Below, in pieces: positions 1 to 7,608 of a stretch of 19,003 bases of DNA (position 1 is its first letter; every line of letters begins with the position of its first letter). The notes under the pieces are model-generated. The model saw only the letters and a program-made list of their open reading frames with translations. It was not told the origin of the DNA and did no database searches. The stretch is taken from the NCBI GenBank assembly GCA_964527565.1, contig CAZGOY010000055.1, positions 1 to 19,003 on the forward strand, read 5' to 3'. This stretch comes from JAGXQV01 sp964527565 (GTDB lineage: Bacteria > Pseudomonadota > Gammaproteobacteria > Burkholderiales > Sulfuricellaceae). A program made the position numbers and the translations under genes.

Positions 1-2
1 TA

Positions 3-452
3 CAGCAGGCTACCATCTTAATTCTCTGTCCGGTTATTGGGGTCCACTATACAGTACCCGAACATGCACGGGTGCTGAATATCCTGCTGGCCGAAGACAA
101 CCCGGACAACGTGCATTTGATCGAGGCGTTTCTCAAGAAGACACCGCACCACCTCGACGTGGCGGAGGACGGTTTTGTCGCGCTGGAAAAATTCCGCGCG
201 AACTGCTACGACATCATATTGATGGATGTTCAGATGCCGAAAATGGACGGCTACCAGGCGACCACGGAAATCCGCCGCATTGAGGCAGCGGAAGCGCGCA
301 TCCCAATTTTGATTGTTGCGCTGACTGCACACGCGCTCAAGGAAGACGAACAGCGCAGTTTCGACGTTGGCTGCAATGGCCATCTCACCAAACCGATCAA
401 GAAAAAAGTGTTGCTTGAGGTGTTGCAATCCATCAACCCGGAAGCAGAATGA
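3..452 (+). CDS. Response-regulator receiver domain (5'-partial; probably the C-terminus of a hybrid kinase)
   Basis: A CheY-like receiver domain that accepts a phosphoryl group on Asp. Numbered from the GTG at 72, the acidic pocket is E8-D9 (LLAEDN), the phospho-acceptor is D52 (ILMDVQMPKMDG), the switch Thr is T85 (VALTAH) and the conserved Lys is K107 (HLTKPI). The domain ends within 20 residues of the TGA stop. GTG 72 has no visible ribosome site, and the frame stays open upstream to the window edge, so I think this is the C-terminal receiver of a longer protein, such as a hybrid histidine kinase. A stand-alone 126-residue regulator starting at GTG 72 is the alternative. An Hpt gene follows 16 bases downstream, which fits a receiver-to-Hpt-to-receiver relay. 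Receiver identity is very secure; the true start is not. Confidence 0.88.
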   Translation, partial: QQATILILCPVIGVHYTVPEHARVLNILLAEDNPDNVHLIEAFLKKTPHHLDVAEDGFVALEKFRANCYDIILMDVQMPKMDGYQATTEIRRIEAAEARIPILIVALTAHALKEDEQRSFDVGCNGHLTKPIKKKVLLEVLQSINPEAE

Positions 453-454
453 TT

Positions 455-460
455 AGGAGG
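455..460 (+). promoter_or_regulatory. Ribosome binding site for the Hpt gene
   Basis: A perfect AGGAGG lies 8 bases before the ATG at 469. It decides that start over the out-of-frame ATG at 464, and indicates efficient translation of the Hpt protein relative to the upstream receiver. Confidence 0.8.
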
Positions 461-468
461 CGTATGGA

Positions 469-774
469 ATGACCCATGAAAAAATTATCGTCCACATTGA
501 TGACGAAGATGTACTTGACCTTGCCCCAAGCTATTTGGCGAACCGATGTAAGGAACTGGCCGTGTTGCGAAATGCTGTCGCCAAAGGGGATTTTGAAACC
601 CTGCGCGGCCTTGGGCACAAAATGAAAGGTAGCGGCGGCGGGTACGGTTTCGACCGCATTACCGAGATTGGCGGCAATCTTGAATCCTCCGCCAAGGCGC
701 AGGATGTGCCGGCTATCGAGCGGACACTCGCCGATCTACATGACTATCTCAATCGCGTGGAAATCACCGGATAA
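469..774 (+). CDS. Stand-alone Hpt (histidine phosphotransfer) protein
   Basis: A 101-residue Hpt-domain protein of the four-helix-bundle type, which carries a phosphoryl group between two receiver domains. The signature GLGHKMKGSGGGYGF puts the phospho-accepting His at residue 50, followed by the KGS turn typical of Hpt domains. There is no kinase, membrane segment or signal peptide, so it should be a cytoplasmic relay. The ATG at 469 is preceded by a strong AGGAGG. The stop overlaps the next gene's first ATG by one base (TAATG), so it is probably translationally coupled to the receiver-PP2C gene. In Pseudomonas aeruginosa the Hpt protein HptB is likewise encoded just before the receiver-PP2C protein HsbR and phosphorylates it. 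By analogy this Hpt probably carries phosphate from the upstream receiver to the downstream one; that direction is inference. Confidence 0.88.
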   Translation: MTHEKIIVHIDDEDVLDLAPSYLANRCKELAVLRNAVAKGDFETLRGLGHKMKGSGGGYGFDRITEIGGNLESSAKAQDVPAIERTLADLHDYLNRVEITG

Positions 775-1943
775 TGGCCGCAAGGGAAACCATGTTAAAG
801 ACTATGCGCGTTCTCTATGTAGAGGACGATGAGGACATTCGTCAACTCATGGAGCAAAAACTTCGTCGTGTTTCTGGTGAACTGATCGTGGCAGAAAACG
901 GTCGGAAAGGGCTGGAATTCTACGAAAAGTTCAGCCCCGACCTAGTGGTGTCCGATGTGCAGATGCCAGAAATGGACGGTCTGTCCATGGCCAAAGCCAT
1001 CAAGTCCATCAACCGTAGTACCCCGGTTATCCTTACCACGGCCTTTAACGATGCCGACTACTTGCTGCAAGCCATTGAAATCGGCATTGACGGTTATGTC
1101 ATCAAACCGATAGACCCCGAACTACTGCTGGAAACTCTAAACAAGAATGCCAGAACCCTTTATTACCGGCGTGAGGTGGAACGCAAGAACCAGGAATTGC
1201 AGCATTACCACGATGCGGCAGAGCGCGAAAACCAAATGGTCGCGGAGTTGATGGCGCGCATCCTCCGCAACGAAAATCTGCACGATTCTCTGCTGCATTC
1301 CTGGGTTTGCCCGGCAACCAACTTCAGTGGCGATCTGGTGACTGCGCGGCGCGCACCAAACGAAGATTTGTTCATTATTCTGGCCGATGCCACCGGCCAC
1401 GGACTTGCAGCTGCGATGAACCTGTTACCGCTGGCACGAAAGTTTTACCACATGGCTGATAAGGGGCTTGCCATGCCAGCCATGATATGGGAAATGAACG
1501 GCATCATTCGCGAACAGTCTACCGCCGCTCATTTCGTGGCAGTGACTTTAGCTCGGGTAGATACACGCAATCGTATCGTCGAGGTGTGGAATGGCGGCAA
1601 TCCGCCCGCCATCTGGCTGGACGTCAACGGCAATGTGTTACATTTTTTCAAGTCCAGCAACCTAGCATTAGGCATCGTGGAAAACAGCATGGTGGACATT
1701 CATACCGAAGTGCTGCATTGGAATAATGATACACAGTTGCTGCTGTTCTCGGATGGTGTTCCCGAAGCGGAAAATGCCGTCGGCGAACCGCTCGGACTGG
1801 ACGCGCTGATTGCAGGTATTGCGTCATTGCCAAGCGAGGAGCGTTTTACGGCTGCTGTGCAGCAGGTGCAGGATCATCTCGGCGGCCGTCGGGCACATGA
1901 CGATCTCTCGTTGATCGTTGTGGATTGCCTGATGGGGGGGTGA
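774..1943 (+). CDS. Response regulator with PP2C-type (SpoIIE/RsbU) phosphatase output domain
   Basis: A 389-residue signalling phosphatase. Residues about 12-125 are a receiver (pocket E17-D19 in VEDDED, phospho-acceptor D61 in VVSDVQMPEMDG, Lys K111 in VIKPID). Residues about 130-170 form a charged, probably coiled-coil linker. Residues about 175-387 are a PP2C/SpoIIE domain with metal-site motifs FSGD (184-187), DATGHG (205-210), FSDG (325-328) and AHDD (374-377). Family members dephosphorylate anti-sigma-factor antagonists (STAS proteins) in partner-switching systems; the receiver would gate this activity. No STAS or anti-sigma gene is visible, because the neighbour is a convergent, unrelated gene. 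The start could be ATG 774 (overlapping the Hpt stop) or ATG 792 (codon 7), which has a better ribosome site, AAGGGA. Unlike P. aeruginosa HsbR, no C-terminal kinase domain follows the phosphatase. Confidence 0.9.
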   Translation: MAARETMLKTMRVLYVEDDEDIRQLMEQKLRRVSGELIVAENGRKGLEFYEKFSPDLVVSDVQMPEMDGLSMAKAIKSINRSTPVILTTAFNDADYLLQAIEIGIDGYVIKPIDPELLLETLNKNARTLYYRREVERKNQELQHYHDAAERENQMVAELMARILRNENLHDSLLHSWVCPATNFSGDLVTARRAPNEDLFIILADATGHGLAAAMNLLPLARKFYHMADKGLAMPAMIWEMNGIIREQSTAAHFVAVTLARVDTRNRIVEVWNGGNPPAIWLDVNGNVLHFFKSSNLALGIVENSMVDIHTEVLHWNNDTQLLLFSDGVPEAENAVGEPLGLDALIAGIASLPSEERFTAAVQQVQDHLGGRRAHDDLSLIVVDCLMGG

Positions 1944-1961
1944 ATCATCCCGGCTTTTAAC

Positions 1962-3461
1962 TCATGGCTTGACCGGGGACAGCGCCAGCCAGGGTTGGCA
2001 GATTTCCTCCAACGGCCCGCTGTTTTCCGCCAGCCGGTCGATGCCGCCGAAGGCGCGGATACCCCGCGCAACGGCCTCTCCGGCTTGGCGTGTATTGCCT
2101 GCCGGGCAGGTGATACCGAGGAAGGCGGGTTGATCGAACAGGCTTTCGATTTCTGCTGCGGTGTCGATGGCGATGACCGCCGCGCCTTGAGCCAGCAGAT
2201 CGTGGATTTCGGCGCGCCGTTTTACGGCACCGCCAACCACAACCACCTGTCCGGCAAGCGGCTGGTCGCGGCGCACCTTGACTTCAAATCCGCCGTATTC
2301 GATTTCCGCCGCCAATACTTCCTGCGGCGGCAGGGAAACGTAGCGCTCCAATGCCTGCGCACGCCAGGCAATCTCCATGGCGTGATGGGCGATTTCCGCG
2401 CCGATGGCGCAATGGTGCGCGCTGACCCCCGCGACGCACAGGCCCCACTGCGGGTCGAGCAGCACGCGCGGCGCGGCGTCGGGCAGGCTATGCGCTGCGG
2501 TGAGTGCGGCGGCGGGTGCGTGGGCTTCCAGGTAGCGCAGGTAATCCACGGCGTAGCCCGCGACAGCGCGCCCGAGCAGCGGCACGCGCTTGGCGAACAC
2601 GGCGTGGTGGGGGGTGGCGGGGCCTTGCTGCGAAAGCTGGGCGATGTCCGGGCGGCGCGCATAAGCCAGGCCCAGCGGGTCGCCGGTTTGCGTCAGCAGC
2701 AGCGGAATGCCGGCGGCCAGGGAAATGTCGCGGCGCAAGGCGGCGAAGGCGGCGCTGTCCGGTGTTTCCGGGACGGCGCCGCCGGGGAGGGGGATGTCCC
2801 AGGCGCCGTGTCGGCGCAGGTAGTTTTCGGCGCGGCTCACCAGCTCGATCATGGCTTCGTAGGAAGCGCGCGCATCCTGGCCGAAGGCGAAAATGCCGTG
2901 GTGCATCAGTACCATGCCGAGGGTGCGCGAGGTCGCCTGCCGCGTGTGGATTTGATGGCAGCATTTCGCCAGGTCGAAACCGGAATGGCGGTAGGGCACG
3001 ATCAGCACGTCTTCCCCCAGCGCGGCGCGCAGGTGCGCTTCACCGTGCGGGGTGTCGGCGACGGCGAGGATAGCGTCGGCATGGGTATGTTCCACCCACG
3101 GATAAGGCAGGATGGCATGGAGCAGCGTTTCGATGGAAGGTTGCGCTGCGGCGGGGTGCCTGAGGGCGGCGCGAAAAGCCGCCATCAGGGCGGCGTTGTC
3201 CAGCGTGTCGCGTTCGATCAGGGGGGTGAGCGCACTCATGCGCACGGCGCTGAAGCCGCTCTCGGTGATGTGTGCCAGGTCGGCGCCGCTGCCCTTGATG
3301 TACAGCCATTCTTCGCCGTTCTCGCGCACTTTCACCGAGGTGTTGCCGCCGCCGTGCAGGGTCAGGGCGGGGTCGCCGCCGAGCAGGCGGGAGGTGTAGG
3401 CACGCAGTGACAAAACTTCATCGAGCCGGGCTGCCAGGGCGGGGTCGAAGCGGCTTTTCAT
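1962..3461 (-). CDS. Class II aldolase/adducin-type protein with truncated short-chain-dehydrogenase-like C-terminus
   Basis: A 499-residue protein. The N-terminal three quarters resemble class II aldolases of the rhamnulose-1-phosphate aldolase/alcohol dehydrogenase fusion type: a glycine-rich phosphate site (HGGGNTSVK, 36-44), IKGSG (55-59), metal-ligand candidates in VEHTHADA (H125, H127) and a second site MHHGIFAFG (H187/H188). From about residue 404 the sequence follows the first half of a short-chain dehydrogenase (GQVVVVGGAV..., GAAVIAID, RAFGGIDRLAENSG). The glycine motif is degraded (GGAVKRRAE instead of TGxxxGIG) and the protein ends before the expected Ser-Tyr-Lys catalytic residues. 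Complete fusions are roughly 680 residues. I infer a functional aldolase with a vestigial or regulatory Rossmann remnant; the substrate is unknown. It lies 36 bases after tatC on the same strand and may be co-transcribed. It converges on the PP2C gene with only 18 bases between the stops. Confidence 0.75.
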   Translation of the reverse strand: MKSRFDPALAARLDEVLSLRAYTSRLLGGDPALTLHGGGNTSVKVRENGEEWLYIKGSGADLAHITESGFSAVRMSALTPLIERDTLDNAALMAAFRAALRHPAAAQPSIETLLHAILPYPWVEHTHADAILAVADTPHGEAHLRAALGEDVLIVPYRHSGFDLAKCCHQIHTRQATSRTLGMVLMHHGIFAFGQDARASYEAMIELVSRAENYLRRHGAWDIPLPGGAVPETPDSAAFAALRRDISLAAGIPLLLTQTGDPLGLAYARRPDIAQLSQQGPATPHHAVFAKRVPLLGRAVAGYAVDYLRYLEAHAPAAALTAAHSLPDAAPRVLLDPQWGLCVAGVSAHHCAIGAEIAHHAMEIAWRAQALERYVSLPPQEVLAAEIEYGGFEVKVRRDQPLAGQVVVVGGAVKRRAEIHDLLAQGAAVIAIDTAAEIESLFDQPAFLGITCPAGNTRQAGEAVARGIRAFGGIDRLAENSGPLEEICQPWLALSPVKP

Positions 3462-3497
3462 GGGGCAATCAATCGCGCTTGTCTCAAGCCGATGGGC

Positions 3498-4319
3498 TTA
3501 TTCGCCGGACTTCTGGCTGGACTCGACGGCATCCAGCTCGCGCTCCATTTCCTCGTCTGTCAGCGGGCGGTTGCCGGAGGCCGGGGCTTCCTCGGTTTTC
3601 TTCGCCAGCATGGCGGCGATCAGCACGCCCAGTTCGTATAGCAGCCATAGCGGTACTGCCAGCATGAATTGCGATACCACGTCGGGCGGGGTGACGATGG
3701 CGGCGATGACGAAGGCGCCGACGATGACGTAGGGGCGCGCTTCCTTGAGCTGGGCGACGCTGACCACGCCCAGGCGCGCCAGCACCACCACCGCCACCGG
3801 TACTTCGAAGGTGACGCCGAAAGCGACGAACAGGGTGAGGACGAAATCCAGGTATTTGTTGATGTCCGTCATCCAGCTCACGCCTTCCGGGGTGAAGGCG
3901 GTCATGGCGGCGAACACTACCGGAAACACCAGGAAGTAGGCAAAGGACATGCCGGCCAGGAACAGCAGGGTGCTGACCGCCACCAGCGGCGCGACCAGCT
4001 TTCTTTCGTGGGCGTAGAGGCCGGGAGCGACGAATGCCCACATCTGGTAGAGCACGTAGGGCAGCGCGACCAGGAAAGCCGCCAGCATGGTCACTTTCAC
4101 CGGCACGAAGAATACGCCGACCACGTCGGTGGCGATCATTTGGCCGCCCTTGGGCAGGGTCGAGAGCAAGGGCTGGGCAAGCAGGGTGTAGAGATCCTTG
4201 GCGAAGGGGAACAGGCAGACGAATATCGCGACCACCGCGAGCACGGCGCGCAGCAGGCGGTCGCGCAGTTCCACCAGGTGGGAGACGAAGCTGTCGCCGA
4301 GGGATTCCGGTGCGCTCAT
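3498..4319 (-). CDS. tatC: Sec-independent protein translocase TatC
   Basis: A 273-residue integral inner-membrane protein with about six membrane segments. TatC is the twin-arginine signal-peptide receptor of the Tat system, which exports folded, often cofactor-containing proteins. Visible family hallmarks are the N-terminal HLVELRDRLLR with its conserved Glu at residue 17, GVTFEVPV with a conserved Glu, and TPPDVVSQ in the last loop before the final membrane segments. Length is normal for the family. The tail is charged and probably cytoplasmic. Its ATG overlaps the tatB stop by one base (TGATG), indicating coupled translation within a tatA-tatB-tatC unit. Confidence 0.97.
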   Translation of the reverse strand: MSAPESLGDSFVSHLVELRDRLLRAVLAVVAIFVCLFPFAKDLYTLLAQPLLSTLPKGGQMIATDVVGVFFVPVKVTMLAAFLVALPYVLYQMWAFVAPGLYAHERKLVAPLVAVSTLLFLAGMSFAYFLVFPVVFAAMTAFTPEGVSWMTDINKYLDFVLTLFVAFGVTFEVPVAVVVLARLGVVSVAQLKEARPYVIVGAFVIAAIVTPPDVVSQFMLAVPLWLLYELGVLIAAMLAKKTEEAPASGNRPLTDEEMERELDAVESSQKSGE

Positions 4320-4726
4320 CAGGTGATTTTTTCCGGCTTGGCGGGCGCGGCGTCCAGACCCAGTTCAAGTTGTGTCGACGCCGCCGCCACTGCCGAAGCT
4401 TCAGGCGTCGGCGGCACGGGTTCGGGTTCCGGCGGCATCTGCACGGCTTCGGCAACCTGCTTGAGTTCCTGGTCGGCACGGTTGATCTCGTCGGTCATGG
4501 TGTGTTCCATGTCGCGCGCCTTTTCGCGCATGTCTGCTTCCAGCTTGCGCAGTTCATCAAGCTTCAACTCGCGGTTGATGTCCGTCTTGACCTCGGAAAT
4601 GTAACGCTGCAAGCGCCCGAACAGGTGCCCGGCGGTGCGCGCTACCTTGGGCATGCGCTCCGGCCCGACCACCAGCAAGGTGACGATGGCGATGAGGATG
4701 AGTTCGGAGAAGCCGATGTCGAACAT
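4319..4726 (-). CDS. tatB: Sec-independent protein translocase TatB
   Basis: A 135-residue TatB: an N-terminal membrane helix beginning MFDIGFSELILIAIVTLLVV, a hinge GPERMPK, then a long amphipathic helix (residues about 25-95) and a Pro/Ala/Glu-rich, unstructured tail. The conserved Glu at residue 8 and the GPERxP hinge distinguish TatB from TatA. TatB works with TatC in the substrate receptor complex on the inner membrane. The gene begins 25 bases after the tatA stop and overlaps tatC by one base. No good Shine-Dalgarno sequence is visible ahead of it, so it may depend on ribosomes coming from tatA. Confidence 0.96.
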   Translation of the reverse strand: MFDIGFSELILIAIVTLLVVGPERMPKVARTAGHLFGRLQRYISEVKTDINRELKLDELRKLEADMREKARDMEHTMTDEINRADQELKQVAEAVQMPPEPEPVPPTPEASAVAAASTQLELGLDAAPAKPEKIT

Positions 4727-4751
4727 GAGGGTTTTTCAGGAGACGGACGGG

Positions 4752-4985
4752 TCAGGAAACCGTCTTGTTCTTGATTTCGCCCTCGATGGTTTCCCCGCTT
4801 TTCTGCTCGGCCTTCTGGATCTGTTGCGCGGGCTGCTGCGCTTGGTCGCCTTCCTTGACCGCGTCCTTGAAGCCCTTGACCGCGCCTCCCAGGTCGCCGC
4901 CGATGTTGCGCAGTTTCTTGGTGCCGAATACCACCAGCACGATTACCAATACTACCAGCCAATGCCAGACGCTGAGTGAACCCAT
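4752..4985 (-). CDS. tatA: Sec-independent protein translocase TatA
   Basis: A 77-residue TatA: a short N-terminus, one membrane helix (about residues 5-20, WHWLVVLVIVLVV), the hinge FGTKKLRNIG, an amphipathic helix with the typical LGGAVKGFKDA, and a polar Gln/Lys/Glu tail. TatA multimerises to form the transport pathway for folded Tat substrates. Hinge and length match TatA rather than TatB. The start is fixed by a strong Shine-Dalgarno sequence, which agrees with TatA being needed in larger amounts than TatB and TatC. It lies 38 bases downstream of hinT on the same strand. Confidence 0.96.
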   Translation of the reverse strand: MGSLSVWHWLVVLVIVLVVFGTKKLRNIGGDLGGAVKGFKDAVKEGDQAQQPAQQIQKAEQKSGETIEGEIKNKTVS

Positions 4986-4994
4986 GATTGTTGT

Positions 4995-5003
4995 CTCCTC
5001 CTA
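4995..5003 (-). promoter_or_regulatory. Strong ribosome binding site for tatA
   Basis: On the minus strand TAGGAGGAG lies 9 bases ahead of the tatA ATG. It is the best ribosome site in the tat group and could give the higher TatA dosage known for Tat systems. Confidence 0.8.
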
Positions 5004-5023
5004 AATTAATTGTTCAGGTGCGC

Positions 5024-5359
5024 TTATTCCAGGTGCGACAGCTTGCCGCCGCCGTAAACATGCGCGTGCAGATGAAACACCACCTGGCCGCCTTCCCTGC
5101 CGGTGTTGATGGCCGTCTTGAAGCCCGAGAGGCCCTGTTCGCGCGCCAGTTCCGGCGCCAGCAGCAGCAGGCGTCCCAGCATCCCCTCATCCGCGCCGCC
5201 GCATTCCTGTAGCGAGGCGACGTGCCGTTTCGGCACGATCATGAAATGCACCGGGGCAATGGGGTTGATGTCGTGAAAGGCAAAAAATTCCCCGTCCTCA
5301 AAAACTTTCCGGCAGGGAATTTCTCCCGCCACGATCTTGCAGAAAATGCACTCGCTCAT
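5024..5359 (-). CDS. hinT: HIT-family purine nucleoside phosphoramidase HinT
   Basis: A 111-residue histidine-triad protein of the HinT/PKCI type. The N-terminus MSECIFCKIVAGEIP is characteristic, and the active-site triad is VFHLHAHVYGG near the C-terminus, with the middle His as the nucleophile. Family members hydrolyse nucleoside phosphoramidates and acyl-adenylates; the cellular role is not settled. Its ATG overlaps the hisE stop by 4 bases (ATGA). The hisE-hinT-tatA order is a familiar betaproteobacterial arrangement and supports a single transcript. Confidence 0.94.
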   Translation of the reverse strand: MSECIFCKIVAGEIPCRKVFEDGEFFAFHDINPIAPVHFMIVPKRHVASLQECGGADEGMLGRLLLLAPELAREQGLSGFKTAINTGREGGQVVFHLHAHVYGGGKLSHLE

Positions 5360-5676
5360 GGTTTTCCCCTCGCTGCTTTCTCGGCGATGCCGGACAAGCC
5401 CTCGCGCCGCGCCAGCTCATTGAGCACGTCGGCGGGACGCAATCCCTGTTGCGCCAGCAGCACCAGGCTGTGGAACCACAGGTCGGCCATTTCGTAGACG
5501 ATCTGCTGGCGGTCGCCATCCTTGGCCGCAATCACCGTTTCGGTCGCTTCCTCGCCGATTTTCTTGAGGATGCCGTCCAGCCCCTTGGCATACAGCTTGG
5601 CGACATAGGAACTGGCGGGGTCGGCGCTCTTGCGCTGCTCCAGGGTGTCGGCGAGACGTTCGAGGATGTCGCTCAT
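5356..5676 (-). CDS. hisE: Phosphoribosyl-ATP pyrophosphatase HisE
   Basis: A 106-residue stand-alone HisE, which hydrolyses phosphoribosyl-ATP to phosphoribosyl-AMP and pyrophosphate, the second step of histidine synthesis. The all-alpha MazG-like metal site is visible as KKIGEEATETVIAAKDGD followed by YEMADLWFHSLVLL (Glu and Asp ligands). The start MSDILERLAD is chosen because it overlaps the hisI stop by 4 bases (ATGA) and gives the normal family length; the same frame is open further upstream but only as out-of-frame reading through hisI. HisE and HisI are separate proteins here rather than the fused HisIE of enterics. Confidence 0.95.
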   Translation of the reverse strand: MSDILERLADTLEQRKSADPASSYVAKLYAKGLDGILKKIGEEATETVIAAKDGDRQQIVYEMADLWFHSLVLLAQQGLRPADVLNELARREGLSGIAEKAARGKP

Positions 5677-6065
5677 GGCTTGTAGATTTCCTGCGGGTCC
5701 TTGAGGATCGGCTCGACGCTGACCCAGTGACCATTTTCCAGTTTCTGGAAGAAACAGGCTTCGCGCCCGGTGTGGCAGGCGATGCCGCCTTTCTGCTCGA
5801 CTTTCAGCAGCACCACGTCCTCGTCGCAGTCGAGGCGGATTTCCTTGACCTTCTGGATGTGGCCGGATTCCTCGCCCTTGTGCCACAGCTTCTTGCGCGA
5901 GCGCGACCAGTAGACCGCCTCGCCCTTTTCGGCGGTCAGCTTGAGGGCCGCGCGGTTCATCCAGGCAAACATCAGCACCTTGCCGCTGGCCGCGTCCTGC
6001 GCGATCACCGGCACCAGTCCTTCGTCGGTCCAGTTGACCTTGTTCAGCCAATTTTCCGTGCTCAT
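5673..6065 (-). CDS. hisI: Phosphoribosyl-AMP cyclohydrolase HisI
   Basis: A 130-residue enzyme that opens the adenine ring of phosphoribosyl-AMP, the third step of histidine synthesis. Family motifs are present: AWMNRAAL, YWSRSRKKLWHKGEESGH, the metal-binding DCDED (79-83), and the zinc-ligand segment GIACHTGREACFF with two Cys. The start MSTENWLNKV is chosen because it overlaps the hisF stop by 4 bases and gives the usual monofunctional length. The C-terminus overlaps hisE by 4 bases. It is cytoplasmic and part of the his operon. Confidence 0.95.
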   Translation of the reverse strand: MSTENWLNKVNWTDEGLVPVIAQDAASGKVLMFAWMNRAALKLTAEKGEAVYWSRSRKKLWHKGEESGHIQKVKEIRLDCDEDVVLLKVEQKGGIACHTGREACFFQKLENGHWVSVEPILKDPQEIYKP

Positions 6066-6835
6066 AGTCTCACTTCGATTCCGTGTTGCGCCATATGGCG
6101 CTTGGCTTGTTCCACCGTGTATTCGCCGTAGTGGAAGATGCTGGCGGCCAGCACCGCGTCGGCGTGACCGCGGGTGACGCCTTCCACCAGGTGATCCAGA
6201 TTGCCCACGCCGCCGCTGGCGATCAGGGGAATGTTCACCGCGTCGGCAATGGCGCGCGTCAGTTCCAGGTTGAAGCCGATCTTGGTGCCGTCGCGATCCA
6301 TGCTGGTCAGCAGGATTTCGCCGGCGCCCAGCGCTTCCATCTTTTTTGCCCATTCCACCGCATCCAGGCCGACATCCTTGCGCCCGCCGTGGGTGAAGAC
6401 GTTCCAGCGCAACGGCTCGCCCGGCGCTGAAACCTGTTTGGCGTCAATCGCCACCACGATGCACTGCGAGCCGAAGCGCGCCGATGCATCAGCCACCAAC
6501 TGCGGGTTGGTGACGGCGGCGGTGTTGATGCCGACTTTGTCCGCCCCGGCGTTGAGCAGGCGCCGCACGTCCTCGACCTGGCGCACGCCGCCGCCGACGG
6601 TGAGCGGAATGAACACCTGCGCCGCCACGTCCTCGATGATGTGCAGGATCAGGTCGCGGTTGTCGCTGGAAGCGGTGATGTCGAGAAAGGTCAACTCATC
6701 CGCTCCCTGTTCGTCGTAGCGGCGCGCGATTTCAACGGGGTCGCCGGCATCGCGCAGGGCGACGAAATTCACGCCCTTGACCACGCGGCCATTGGTCACG
6801 TCGAGGCAGGGAATGATGCGCTTGGCGAGTCCCAT
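6062..6835 (-). CDS. hisF: Imidazole glycerol phosphate synthase subunit HisF
   Basis: A 257-residue (beta/alpha)8-barrel cyclase that uses ammonia delivered by HisH to form imidazole glycerol phosphate and AICAR. The sequence begins MGLAKRIIPCLDVTNGRVVKG, with catalytic D12, and has the second catalytic Asp at D131 (VVAIDAKQV). Phosphate-binding glycine loops are visible (LTVGGGV, IASGGVGN). Length is standard. Its ATG shares one base with the hisA stop (TGATG) and its stop overlaps hisI by 4 bases. The AICAR by-product links the pathway to purine synthesis. Confidence 0.97.
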   Translation of the reverse strand: MGLAKRIIPCLDVTNGRVVKGVNFVALRDAGDPVEIARRYDEQGADELTFLDITASSDNRDLILHIIEDVAAQVFIPLTVGGGVRQVEDVRRLLNAGADKVGINTAAVTNPQLVADASARFGSQCIVVAIDAKQVSAPGEPLRWNVFTHGGRKDVGLDAVEWAKKMEALGAGEILLTSMDRDGTKIGFNLELTRAIADAVNIPLIASGGVGNLDHLVEGVTRGHADAVLAASIFHYGEYTVEQAKRHMAQHGIEVRL

Positions 6836-7575
6836 CAGGCGCCCAGTTCGTCCGCGAGCTTTTGGGCCGCGGCGAAATCCAGCGTGCCCTGGTAGATGGC
6901 GCGCCCGGTGATGGCGCCCATGATGCCCTCGGCTTCCACGCGGCACAGTTCTTTGACATCGTCCAGGTTGGTGATACCGCCGCTGGCGATCACTGGGATA
7001 GTCAGTTCGCGCGCCAGCTTCACGGTGGATTCGATGTTCACCCCGGAGAGCATGCCGTCGCGCCCGATGTCGGTATAGACGATGGCTTCGACGCCGTAGC
7101 CTTCGAATTTCTTGGCGAGGTCGATGACATCGTGATGGGTCATCTTCGACCAGCCATCCACCGCCACCTTGCCGTCCTTGGCGTCCAGGCCGACGATGAT
7201 GTGGCCGGGAAAGGCGTTGCAGGCATCGTGCAGGAAGCCCGGTGTCTTCACCGCCGCCGTGCCGACGATGACGTAGGTGATGCCGTCGTCGAGATAGCGT
7301 TCGATGGTGTCGAGGTCGCGGATGCCGCCGCCCAGTTGTACCGGGATATCATTACCGACGGACTGGATGATGCTTTTGATGGCGTCTTCGTTGACCGGCT
7401 TGCCGGCAAATGCGCCGTTCAGGTCGACCAGATGCAGGCGGCGTGCGCCTTGATCCAGCCAGTGCCTGGCCATGGCGCCGGGGTCTTCGGAAAAGACCGT
7501 GGCTTCTTCCATCAAACCCTGTTTCAGGCGGACGCAGTGTCCGTCCTTCAAGTCTATCGCGGGAATCATCAGCAT
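6835..7575 (-). CDS. hisA: Phosphoribosylformimino-AICAR ribotide isomerase HisA
   Basis: A 246-residue (beta/alpha)8-barrel isomerase catalysing the Amadori rearrangement of ProFAR to PRFAR, the fourth step of the pathway. MLMIPAIDLKDG carries catalytic D8, VYTDIGRDG carries the second catalytic Asp (D169), and the phosphate loops are VQLGGGIRD and IASGGITN. The start could also be the Met at codon 3 (MIPAIDL), which is common in the family. It is tandem with its structural relative hisF, overlapping by one base. A 33-base gap separates it from hisH, one of the larger gaps inside the his group. Confidence 0.96.
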   Translation of the reverse strand: MLMIPAIDLKDGHCVRLKQGLMEEATVFSEDPGAMARHWLDQGARRLHLVDLNGAFAGKPVNEDAIKSIIQSVGNDIPVQLGGGIRDLDTIERYLDDGITYVIVGTAAVKTPGFLHDACNAFPGHIIVGLDAKDGKVAVDGWSKMTHHDVIDLAKKFEGYGVEAIVYTDIGRDGMLSGVNIESTVKLARELTIPVIASGGITNLDDVKELCRVEAEGIMGAITGRAIYQGTLDFAAAQKLADELGA

Positions 7576-7608
7576 GATTGAGGTGACTTCAGCAAAGTTG
7601 AGAAAAAA

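Noticed and set aside
1944..1980. Possible bidirectional terminator between the convergent PP2C and aldolase genes
   Set aside because: Only a 5-base CCCGG/CCGGG pairing with a loop of about 20 bases and no T run; too weak.
1995..3410. A 471-codon open frame on the plus strand
   Set aside because: It is antisense to the aldolase-type gene, and its Gly/Arg/Ala-rich translation has no recognisable domain. High GC leaves opposite-strand frames open.
5677..6051. N-terminal extension of HisE to 231 residues
   Set aside because: The extension reads hisI in the wrong frame; the 106-residue start overlapping hisI by 4 bases is the family norm.
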